Assembly (NCBI RefSeq): GCF_051401765.1
Contig: NW_027480422.1
Location: 26,306,001 to 26,370,000, forward strand
DNA from: Calliopsis andreniformis
Lineage: Eukaryota; Arthropoda; Insecta; Hymenoptera; Andrenidae
Reading direction: 5' to 3'
Length of the DNA: 64,000 nucleotides
Both the position numbers and the translations under genes were made by a program. This document shows, piece after piece, positions 41,041-52,599 of this stretch; the first letter of the stretch is position 1; every line of letters starts with the position of its first letter. Below the pieces are notes generated by a model. The model saw nothing but the letters and a program-made list of their open reading frames with translations, had not been told where the DNA came from and did not search any database.

Positions 41041-42430
41041 TTGTATAAAACGAATAATTGCAACCAGTGTGAAAGTTATGGTCATATCTACGTTGCGGGC
41101 AACCTAGGCTTCACTCTTGGGCGTTGCTCCACCTCATCGGTCAGCTACGGCCTTTGAAGTCAACTCCAGAAGCATAAAATACAATATAAATACAACAGTT
41201 TTCCCATCGTATAAAACGAATAATTGCAACCAGTATGAAAGTTATGGTCATTTCCACGTTCCGGGCAACCTAGGCTTCACCCTAGGGCGTTGTTCCACCA
41301 GATCGTATAGTTAGGGCCTATGAAGTCAACGCCAGAAGCATAAAATACAATATAAATGCAACAGCTTTTCCATCGTATATAATGTATATTTGCAAACAGT
41401 GTGAGAGTAAAGGTCATGTCTACGTTCCGGGCAACCTAGGCTTAACTGTAGGGCGTTGCTCCACCAGATCGCATATATAGGGACTTAGAAGTCAGCGCCA
41501 GAAGCATAAAATACAATAAAAATGCAACAGTTTTTCCATCGTATAAAAGGGATAATTGCAACCAGTGTGAAAGTAATGGCCATTTCTACGTTCCGGGCAA
41601 ACTAGGCTTCACTCTTGGGCGTTGTTCCATCACATCGAATACCTCCGGCCTTAGAAATCAACTCCAGAAGCATAAAATACAATATAAATACAACAGTTTT
41701 CCCATCGTATAAAACGAATAATTGCAACCAGTATGAAAGTTATGGTCATTTCCACGTTCCGCGCAACCTAGGCTTCACCCCTGGGCGTTGCTCCACCAGA
41801 TCCAATAGTCAGGACCTGAGAAGTCAGCGCCAGAAGCATAAAATACAAAATAGATACCACAGATTTTCGATCGTATATAATGTATATTTGCAAACAGTGT
41901 GAAGGTAATTGTCATTTCTACGTTCCGGGAAACCTAGGCTTCACTGCAGGGCGTTGCTCCACCACATCCAATAGTTAGGGCCTAAGAAGTCAACGCCAGA
42001 AGCATAAAATGCTATATAAATACAACAGTTTTTCCCTTGTATAACAGGAATAATTGCAACCAGTGAGAAAGCTATGGTCATTTCTACGTTCCGGGCAACC
42101 TAGGCTTCACTCTAGGGCGTTGCTCCACCACATGGATTAGTTAGAGCCTTAGAAGTCAGTGCCAGAAGCATAAAATGCCATATAAATACAACAGTTGTTC
42201 CACTGTATAATACGAATAATTGCAAACAGTGTGGAAGTAATGGTCATTTCTACGTTCCGCGCAACATATGCTTCACTCTAGGGCGTTGCTCAACCACATC
42301 GAATAGCTACGGCCATAGAAGACAACGCCATGACTATAAAATACAATATAAATACAACAGTCTTTCCATCGTATAAAACGAATAATTGCAACCAGTCTGA
42401 TAGTTATGCTCATTTCTACATTCCGGGCAA
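41040..42430 (+). repeat. First of three copies of an 8-monomer block
   Basis: About 41040-42410 recurs at 46019-47389 (offset 4979) and at 47845-49215 (offset 6805). Shared rare variants are CTCATCGGTCAGCTACGG, GTATATAATGTATATTTGC, CATCACATCGAATACCTCCGG, GATACCACAGATTTTCGATC and CATGGATTAGTTAGAGCC. By eye only a few bases separate this copy from the later ones, e.g. GGCCATAG at about 42311 against GGCCCTAG. Confidence 0.9.
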
Positions 42431-42489
42431 TCTAGGCTTCTCTCTAGGGCGTTGCTCCACCAGATCGAATAGCTAGGGCCTAAGAAGTC

Positions 42490-43886
42490 AACGCCAGACG
42501 CAGAAAATACAATATAAATACAACAGTTTTTCCATCGTATAAAACGAGTAATTGCAATCCGTATTAAAATTATGGTCATTTCTACGTTCCGCGCAACCTA
42601 GGCTTCACCCTAGGTCGTTGCTCCACCAGATCCAATAGTTAGGACATATGAAGTCAGCGCCAGAAGCATAAAATACAAAATAGATACAACAGTTTTTCCA
42701 TCATATAACAGGAATAATTGCAACCAGTGTGAAAGTGATGGTCATTTCTACGTTCCTGGCAACCTAGGCTTCACTCTAGGCCGTTGCTCGACCACATCGA
42801 ATAGCTATGGCCTTAGAAGTCAACGCGAGAAGCATTAAATACAATATAAATACAACAGCTTTTCCACCGTATAACAGGAATAATTGCAAACAGTGTGAAG
42901 GTAATAGTCATTTCTACGCTCCGGTAAACCTAGGCTTCACTCTAGGGCGTTGCTCAACCAGATCGTGTAGTTAGGGCCTCAGACGTCAACGCCAGAAGCA
43001 TAAAATAAAATAAAAATACAACACTTTTTCCATCGCATACAATTAATGATTGCAAACATTGTGAAAGTAACGGTCATTTCTACGTTCCGCGCAATCTAGG
43101 CTTCACTCTAGGGCGACGCTCCACCGGATCGAATATTTAGGGCCTAAGAAGTCAACGCCAGAAGCATAGAATACAATAAAAATACAACAGTTTTTCCATC
43201 ATATAAAACGAATAATAGCAACCAGTGTAAAGGTAATGGTCATTTCTACGTTCCGGGCAACCTAGGCTTCATTCTAGGGCGTTGTTCCACCAGATCGAAC
43301 AGTTAGCGCCTAAGAAGACAACGCCAGAAGCATAAAATACAACATAAATACAACAGCTTTTCCATCGTATATGATGTATATTCGCAAACAGTGTGAGAGT
43401 AAAGGTCATGTCTACGTTCCGGGCAACCTAGGCTTAACTGTAGGGCGTTGCTCCACCAGATCGCATATATAGGGACTTAGAAGTCAGCGCCAGAAGCATA
43501 AAATACAATAAAAATGCAACAGTCTTTCCATCGAATAAAAGGAATAATTGCAACCAGTGTGAAAGTAATGGCCATTTCTACGTTCCGGGCAAACTAGGCT
43601 TCACTCTTGGGCGTTGTTCCATCACATCGAATACCTACGGCCTTAGAAATCAACTCCAGAAGCATAAAATACAATATAAATACAACAGCTTTTCCATCGT
43701 ATAAAATGAGATATTGCAAACAGTGTGGAAGTAATGGTCATTTCTACTTTCCGGGAAACCTAGGCTTCACTCTAGGGCGTTGATCCACCACATCGAATAG
43801 CTACGGCCTTAGGAGTCAACGCCAGAGGCATAAAATACAAAATAAAAACAACAGTTTTTCCATCGTATAACAAGAATAATTGCAAC
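42490..43886 (+). repeat. Block repeated at 49.46 and 50.6 kb
   Basis: About 42490-43150 matches 49461-50121 (offset 6971), including CAGACGCAGAAAATAC, TAGGCCGTTGCTCG and ACAATTAATGATTGC. About 43105-43330 matches 50574-50799 (offset 7469), including AAGCATAGAATAC and AATAATAGCAACC. About 43450-43680 resembles 41460-41690 with TATAGGGACTTAG. The pieces are joined in different ways in the two places. Confidence 0.82.
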
Positions 43887-45574
43887 CAGTGTGAAAGGTA
43901 TGGTCATTTCTACTTTCCGTGCAATCTAGGCTTCACTCCAGGGCGTTTCTCCACCACATCGAATAGCTGCGGCCTTAGAAGTCAACGCCAGAAGCATAAA
44001 ATGCCATATAAATGCAACAGTTGTTCCACTGTATAATACGAATAATTGCAAACATTGAGGAAGTAATGGTCATTTCTACGTTCCGGACAACCTAGGCTTC
44101 ACTCTATGGCGTTGCTCAACCACATCCAATAGCTCCGTCCTTAGAAGTCAACGCCAGAAGCATAAAATACAATTTAAATACAACAGTTCTTGAATCGTAT
44201 ATCAGGAATAATTGCAAACAGTGTGAAAGATATGGTCACTTCTACGTTCTGAGCAACCTAGGTTTCGCTCTATGGCGTAGCTCCACCACATCGAATAGTT
44301 AGGGCCTTAGAGGTCAATGCGAGAAGCATAAACTACAATATAAATACAACAGTTTTTCCATTGTATAAAATGAATAATTGCAAACAGTGAGGAAGTAATG
44401 GTCATTTCTACGTTCCGTGCAACCTAGGCTTCACTCTAGGGCGTTGCTCCACCAGATCGAATAGTTAGGGCCTAAGAAGTCGACGCCAGAAGCATAAAAT
44501 ACAACATAAATACAACAGTTTTTCCCTTGTATAACAGAAATAATTGCAACCAGTGTGAAAGCTATGGTCATTTCTACGTTCCGGGCAACCTAGGCTTCAC
44601 ACTAGGGCGTTGGTCCACCAGATCCAATAGTTAGGGCCTAAGAAGTCAACGCCAGGAGCACCAAATACAAAATAAATACAACAGTTTTTCCATCGTATAA
44701 AACGATAACTGCATCCAGTGTGCAAGTAATGGTCATTTCTACGATCCGGGCGACCTAGGCATGACTCTAGGGCATTGTTCGACCAGAGCGAATAGTTAGG
44801 GCCTAAGAAGTCAACGCCTGAAGCATAAAATACAATATGAATACAACAGTTTTTCCATTGTATAAAACGAATAATTGCAACCAGTATGAAAGTTATGGTT
44901 ATTTCTACGTTCAGGGCAACCTAGGCTTCACCATGGGGCGTTGCTGCACCAGATCGAATAGTTAGGGCCTAAGAAGTCAACGCCAGAAGCATAAAATACG
45001 ATATATGTACAACAGTCTTTCCATCGTATAAAACGAATAATTGCAACCAGTCTGATAGTTATGGTCATTTCTACGTTCCGGGCAATCTAGGCTTCTCTCT
45101 AGCGCGTTGCTCCACCAGATCGAGTAGTTAGGGCCTAACAAGTCAACGGCAGAAGCATAAAATACAATAGAAATACAACAGTTTTACCATCGTATAACAG
45201 GAATAGTTGCAACCAGTGTGAAAGGTATGGTCATTTCTACTTTCCGGGCAATCTAGGCTTCACTCCAGGGCGTTTCTCCACCACATCGAATAGCTGCGGC
45301 CTTAGAAGTCAACGCCAGAAGCATAAAATGCCATATAAACGCAACAGTTGTTCCACTGTATAATACGAATAACTGCAAACATTGTGGAAGTAATGGTCAT
45401 TTCTACGTTCCGGGCAACCTAGGCTTCACTCTAGGGCGTTGCTCAACCACATTGAATAGCTACGGCCCTAGAAGACAACGCCATAAATATAAAATACAAT
45501 ATAAACACAACAGTCTATGCTTCGTATAAAACGAATAATTGCAACCAGTCTGATAGTTATGGTCATTTCTACGT
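43887..45574 (+). repeat. Rearranged copy of 36.2-38.7 kb
   Basis: This run is assembled from pieces of the upstream block, joined at about 44800-44810 and 45200-45240 without loss of monomer phase. It carries the same AAACGATAACTGC one-base deletion (44702) as its partner (37565), so it is a true copy and not a parallel change. Confidence 0.82.
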
Positions 45575-47400
45575 TCCGGGTAACCTAGACTTCACCCTAG
45601 GGCGTTGCTCCACCAGATCGAATAGTTAGGGCCTAAGAAATCAATGCCAGAAGCATAAAATACGATATATGTACAACTGTTTTTCCATCGCATAAAATGA
45701 GTAATTGCAACCAGTGTGAAAGTAACGGCCATTTCTACGTTCCGGGAATCCTAGACTTAACACTGAGACATTGCTCCACCAGATCGAATACATAGGGCCT
45801 TAGAAGTCAACGCCAGAAGCATAAAGTACATTAAAAATCCAACAGTTTGTCCATCGTATAACAGGAATAATTGCCACCAGTGTGAAAGTGATGGTCATTT
45901 CTGCATTCCGGGCAACCTAGGCATCACCCTAGGGAGTTGCTCCTCCAGATAGAATAGTTAGGGCCCAGAAAGTCAACGCCAGAAGCATAAAATACAATAT
46001 AAATACAACAGTTTTTCCATTGTATAAAACGAATAATTGCAACCAGTGTGAAAGTTATGGTCATTTCTACGTTGCGGGCAACCTAGGCTTCACTCTTGGG
46101 CGTTGCTCCACCTCATCGGTCAGCTACGGCCTTTGAAGTCAACTCCAGAAGCATAAAATACAATATAAATACAACAGTTTTCCCATCGTATAAAACGAAT
46201 AATTGCAACCAGTATGAAAGTTATGGTCATTTCCACGTTCCGGGCAACCTAGGCTTCACCCTAGGGCGTTGTTCCACCAGATCGTATAGTTAGGGCCTAT
46301 GAAGTCAACGCCAGAAGCATAAAATACAATATAAATGCAACAGCTTTTCCATCGTATATAATGTATATTTGCAAACAGTGTGAGAGTAAAGGTCATGTCT
46401 ACGTTCCGGGCAACCTAGGCTTAACTGTAGGGCGTTGCTCCACCAGATCGCATATATAGGGACTTAGAAGTCAGCGCCAGAAGCATAAAATACAATAAAA
46501 ATGCAACAGTTTTTCCATCGTATAAAAGGGATAATTGCAAGCAGTGTGAAAGTAATGGCCATTTCTACGTTCCGGGCAAACTAGGCTTCACTCTTGGGCG
46601 TTGTTCCATCACATCGAATACCTCCGGCCTTAGAAATCAACTCCAGAAGCATAAAATACAATATAAATACAACAGTTTTCCCATCGTATAAAACGAATAA
46701 TTGCAACCAGTATGAAAGTTATGGTCATTTCCACGTTCCGCGCAACCTAGGCTTCACCCCTGGGCGTTGCTCCACCAGATCCAATAGTCAGGACCTGAGA
46801 AGTCAGCGCCAGAAGCATAAAATACAAAATAGATACCACAGATTTTCGATCGTATATAATGTATATTTGCAAACAGTGTGAAGGTAATTGTCATTTCTAC
46901 GTTCCGGGAAACCTAGGCTTCACTGCAGGGCGTTGCTCCACCACATCCAATAGTTAGGGCCTAAGAAGTCAACGCCAGAAGCATAAAATGCTATATAAAT
47001 ACAACAGTTTTTCCCTTGTATAACAGGAATAATTGCAACCAGTGAGAAAGCTATGGTCATTTCTACGTTCCGGGCAACCTAGGCTTCACTCTAGGGCGTT
47101 GCTCCACCACATGGATTAGTTAGAGCCTTAGAAGTCAGTGCCAGAAGCATAAAATGCCATATAAATACAACAGTTGTTCCACTGTATAATACGAATAATT
47201 GCAAACAGTGTGGAAGTAATGGTCATTTCTACGTTCCGCGCAACATATGCTTCACTCTAGGGCGTTGCTCAACCACATCGAATAGCTACGGCCCTAGAAG
47301 ACAACGCCATGACTATAAAATACAATATAAATACAACAGTCTTTCCATCGTATAAAACGAATAATTGCAACCAGTCTGATAGTTATGCTCATTTCTACGT
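45575..47400 (+). repeat. 11-monomer tandem duplication, copy 1
   Basis: The 1826-bp unit (11 x 166) starts near GGGTAACCTAGACTTCACCC and is followed at once by its second copy. Comparing the copies by eye I found one substitution (GCAAGCAGTG at about 46537 against GCAACCAGTG at about 48363) and a G/C difference at the junction (about 45562/47388). This is the most recent event visible in the window. An assembly duplication should be excluded. Confidence 0.92.
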
Positions 47401-49226
47401 TCCGGGTAACCTAGACTTCACCCTAGGGCGTTGCTCCACCAGATCGAATAGTTAGGGCCTAAGAAATCAATGCCAGAAGCATAAAATACGATATATGTAC
47501 AACTGTTTTTCCATCGCATAAAATGAGTAATTGCAACCAGTGTGAAAGTAACGGCCATTTCTACGTTCCGGGAATCCTAGACTTAACACTGAGACATTGC
47601 TCCACCAGATCGAATACATAGGGCCTTAGAAGTCAACGCCAGAAGCATAAAGTACATTAAAAATCCAACAGTTTGTCCATCGTATAACAGGAATAATTGC
47701 CACCAGTGTGAAAGTGATGGTCATTTCTGCATTCCGGGCAACCTAGGCATCACCCTAGGGAGTTGCTCCTCCAGATAGAATAGTTAGGGCCCAGAAAGTC
47801 AACGCCAGAAGCATAAAATACAATATAAATACAACAGTTTTTCCATTGTATAAAACGAATAATTGCAACCAGTGTGAAAGTTATGGTCATTTCTACGTTG
47901 CGGGCAACCTAGGCTTCACTCTTGGGCGTTGCTCCACCTCATCGGTCAGCTACGGCCTTTGAAGTCAACTCCAGAAGCATAAAATACAATATAAATACAA
48001 CAGTTTTCCCATCGTATAAAACGAATAATTGCAACCAGTATGAAAGTTATGGTCATTTCCACGTTCCGGGCAACCTAGGCTTCACCCTAGGGCGTTGTTC
48101 CACCAGATCGTATAGTTAGGGCCTATGAAGTCAACGCCAGAAGCATAAAATACAATATAAATGCAACAGCTTTTCCATCGTATATAATGTATATTTGCAA
48201 ACAGTGTGAGAGTAAAGGTCATGTCTACGTTCCGGGCAACCTAGGCTTAACTGTAGGGCGTTGCTCCACCAGATCGCATATATAGGGACTTAGAAGTCAG
48301 CGCCAGAAGCATAAAATACAATAAAAATGCAACAGTTTTTCCATCGTATAAAAGGGATAATTGCAACCAGTGTGAAAGTAATGGCCATTTCTACGTTCCG
48401 GGCAAACTAGGCTTCACTCTTGGGCGTTGTTCCATCACATCGAATACCTCCGGCCTTAGAAATCAACTCCAGAAGCATAAAATACAATATAAATACAACA
48501 GTTTTCCCATCGTATAAAACGAATAATTGCAACCAGTATGAAAGTTATGGTCATTTCCACGTTCCGCGCAACCTAGGCTTCACCCCTGGGCGTTGCTCCA
48601 CCAGATCCAATAGTCAGGACCTGAGAAGTCAGCGCCAGAAGCATAAAATACAAAATAGATACCACAGATTTTCGATCGTATATAATGTATATTTGCAAAC
48701 AGTGTGAAGGTAATTGTCATTTCTACGTTCCGGGAAACCTAGGCTTCACTGCAGGGCGTTGCTCCACCACATCCAATAGTTAGGGCCTAAGAAGTCAACG
48801 CCAGAAGCATAAAATGCTATATAAATACAACAGTTTTTCCCTTGTATAACAGGAATAATTGCAACCAGTGAGAAAGCTATGGTCATTTCTACGTTCCGGG
48901 CAACCTAGGCTTCACTCTAGGGCGTTGCTCCACCACATGGATTAGTTAGAGCCTTAGAAGTCAGTGCCAGAAGCATAAAATGCCATATAAATACAACAGT
49001 TGTTCCACTGTATAATACGAATAATTGCAAACAGTGTGGAAGTAATGGTCATTTCTACGTTCCGCGCAACATATGCTTCACTCTAGGGCGTTGCTCAACC
49101 ACATCGAATAGCTACGGCCCTAGAAGACAACGCCATGACTATAAAATACAATATAAATACAACAGTCTTTCCATCGTATAAAACGAATAATTGCAACCAG
49201 TCTGATAGTTATGCTCATTTCTACGT
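47401..49226 (+). repeat. 11-monomer tandem duplication, copy 2
   Basis: This is the second copy of the 1826-bp unit, in direct contact with the first. At the substituted base it agrees with the older relative at about 41558, so the change is derived in copy 1. The match ends near 49226, where GGGCAATCTAGGC replaces GGGTAACCTAGAC. Confidence 0.92.
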
Positions 49227-51720
49227 TCCGGGCAATCTAGGCTTCTCTCTAGGGCGTTGCTCCACCAGATCGAATAGCTAGGGCCTAAGAAGTCAACGCC
49301 AGAAGCAAAGAATACAATAGGGATACAACAGTTTTTCCATCGTATAACAGGAATAATTGCAACCAGTTTGAAAGTTATGGTCATTTCTGCGTTCCAGGCC
49401 CCGTAGGCTTCACTCTTGGACGTCGCCCCACCATATCGAATAGCTAGGACCTTAGAAGTCAAAGCCAGACGCAGAAAATACAATATAAATACAACAGTTT
49501 TTCCATCGTATAAAACGAGTAATTGCAATCCGTATTAAAATTATGGTCATTTCTACGTTCCGGGCAACCTAGGCTTCACCCTAGGTCGTTGCTCCACCAG
49601 ATCCAATAGTTAGGACATATGAAGTCAGCGCCAGAAGCATAAAATACAAAATAGATACAACAGTTTTTCCATCATATAACAGGAATAATTGCAACCAGTG
49701 TGAAAGTGATGGTCATTTCTACGTTCCTGGCAACCTAGGCTTCACTCTAGGCCGTTGCTCGACCACATCGAATAGCTATGGCCTTAGAAGTCAACGCGAG
49801 AAGCATTAAATACAATATAAATACAACAGCTTTTCCACCGTATAACAGGAATAATTGCAAACAGTGTGAAGGTAATAGTCATTTCTACGCTCCGGTAAAC
49901 CTAGGCTTCACTCTAGGGCGTTGCTCAACCAGATCGTGTAGTTAGGGCCTTAGACGTCAACGCCAGAAGCATAAAATAAAATAAAAATACAACACTTTTT
50001 CCATCGCATACAATTAATGATTGCAAACATTGTGAAAGTAACGGTCATTTCTACGTTCCGCGCAACCTAGGCTTCACTCTAGGGCGATGCTCCACGGTAT
50101 CGAATATTTAGGGCCTAAGAAGTCAACGCCAGAAGCATAAAATACAATATAAATACAACAGTTCTTCCATCGTATACTATTAATGATTGCAAACATTGTG
50201 AAAGTAACGGTCATTTCTACGTTCCGGGCAATCTAGGCTTCACTCTAGGGCGACGCTCCACCGGATCGAATAGTTAGGGCCTTAGAAGTCAACGCCCGAA
50301 GCATTAAATATAAGATTAATACAACAGTTTTTCCATTGTATAAAACGAATGATTGCAACCAGAGTGAAACTTATGGTCATTTCAACGTTCCGAGCAACAT
50401 AGGCTGCACTCTAGGGCGTTGCCCGAGTACATCGATTAGCTACGGCCTTAGAATTCAACGCCAGAAGCATAAAATACAATATAAATACAACAGTTTTTCC
50501 ATCGTATACTATTAATGATTGCAAACATTGTGAAAGTAACGGTCATTTCTACGTTCCGGGCAATCTAGGCTTCACTCTAGGGCGACGCTCCACCGGATCG
50601 AATATTTAGGGCCTAAGAAGTCAACGCCAGAAGCATAGAATACAATAAAAATACAACAGTTTTTCCATCATATAAAACGAATAATAGCAACCAGTGTAAA
50701 GGTAATGGTCATTTCTACGTTCCGGGCAACCTAGGCTTCATTCTAGGGCGTTGTTCCACCAGATCGAACAGTTAGCGCCTAAGAAGACAACGCCAGAAGC
50801 ATAAAATACAATACAAATACAACAGTTTTTCCATCGTATAAAATGAATAATTGCAAACTGTGTGAAAGTAATGGTCATTTCTGCGTTCCGGGCAACCTAG
50901 GCTTCACTCTAGGACGCTGCTCCACCAGATGGAATACTTAGGTCCTAAGAAGACAACGCCAGAAGCATAAAATACAATATAAATACAACAGTTTTTCCAT
51001 CGTATAAAATGAATAATTGCAACCAGTGTGAAACTAATGGTCATTTCTACGTTCCGGGCCACCTAGGCTTCACTCTAGGGCGTTGCTCCACCGGATCGAA
51101 TAGATAGGGCCTTAGAAGTCAACGCCTGAAGCATAAAATATAATATAAATACAACAGTTTTTCCATCGTATAACAGAAATAATTGCAACCAGTGTGAAAG
51201 ACATGGTCATTTCTACGTTCCGGGAAATCTAGGCTTCTCTCTAGGGCGTTGCTCCACCAGATCGAATAGTTAGGGCCTAAGAAGTCAACGCCAGAAGCAA
51301 AGAATACAATAGGGATACAACAGTTTTTCCATCGTATAACAGGAATGATTGCAACCAGTGTGAAAGTTATGGACATTTCTGCGTTCCAGGCCCCATAGGC
51401 TTCACTCTTGGACGTTGCCCCACCATATCGAATAGCTAGGCCCTTAGAAGTAAAAGCCAGACGCAGAAAATACAATATAAATACAACAGTTTTTCCATCG
51501 TATAAAACGAGTAATTGCAATCCGTATGAAAATTATGGTCATTTCTACGTTCCGGGCAACCTAGGCTTCACCCTAGGTCGTTGTTCCACCAGATCCAATA
51601 GTTAGGACATAAGAAGTCAGCGCCAGAAGCATAAAGTACAAAATAGATACAACAGTTTTTCCATCATATAACAGGAATAATTGCAACCAGTGTGAAAGTG
51701 ATGATCATTTCTACGTTCCG
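49227..51720 (+). repeat. 12-monomer spaced duplication
   Basis: About 49227-49640 matches 51219-51632, offset 1992 = 12 x 166, including AGCAAAGAATACAATAGGG, GCGTTCCAGGCCCC and CAGACGCAGAAAATAC. Between them lie two adjacent ACTATTAATGATTGC monomers (about 50170 and 50503) and the 43.1-kb relative at 50574-50799. This closes domain 3. Confidence 0.82.
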
Positions 51721-52599
51721 GGCAACCTAGGCTTCACTCTAGGGCGTTGATCCACCAGATCGAATAGTTAGGGCCTTAGAAGACAACGCCATATCTATAA
51801 AATACAATATAAATACAACAGTTTTTCCATTGTATAAAATGAATAATTGCAAACAGTGTGGAAGTAATGGTTATTTCTACGTTGCGGGCATCCTTGGCTT
51901 CACACTAGGGAATTGCTCCACCACATCGAATAGCTACGGACTTAGAAGTCAACGCCATAACTTTAAAAAACAATATAAATACAACAGTTTTTCCATTGTA
52001 TAAAATGAATAATTGCAAACAGTGTGGAGTTAATGGTCATTTCTACTTTCCGGGCAACCTCGGATTCACTCTAGGGCGTTTCTCCACCACATCGAATAGC
52101 TACGGCCTTAGAAGTCAACGTCTGAAGCATAAAATGTAATATAAGTACAACAGTTTTTCCATCGTATAACAGGAATAATTGCAACCAGTGTGAAAGACAT
52201 GGTCATTTCTACGTTCCGGGCAACCTGGGCTTGACTCTAGGTCGTTGCTCCACCACATCGAATAGCTCCGGCCTTAGGAGTCAACGCCAGAGGCATAAAA
52301 TACAAAATAAATACAACAGTTTTTCCCTTGTATAACAGGAATAATTGCAACCAGTGTGAAGGTGATGGTCATTTCTACGTTCCGGGCAACGTAGGATTCA
52401 CTCTAGGACGTTGCTCCTCCAGATCGATTAGCTAGGGCCTAAGAAGTCTACACCAGGAGCATAAAATACAATATAAATACAACAGTTTTTCCATCGTATA
52501 ATACGAATAATTGCAACCAGTGTGAAAGTACTGGTCATTTCTACGTTCCGGGTAACCTAGGCTTCACTCTAGGGCGTTGCTCAACCACATCGAATAGCT

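Larger units (their letters stand above)
35181..51720 (+). repeat. Domain 3: long-range repeated blocks
   Basis: Common variants here are ACGATATATGTACAACAG, AATGCCATATAAAC/TGCAAC, CCATGACTATAAAATAC, CTCATCGGTCAGCTACGG and AGCAAAGAATACAATAGG. Blocks recur at large offsets: 4979 (30 monomers less 1 bp), 6971 (42 less 1), 7138 (43), 7304 (44), 7469 (45 less 1) and 8631 (52 less 1). The domain is therefore a patchwork of duplicated segments. Confidence 0.85.

Noticed and set aside
41615..41902. Plus-strand open frame of 95 codons, copied at 46594 and 48420
   Set aside because: The copies only reflect duplication of the satellite block. The frame covers monomer sequence with no gene context.
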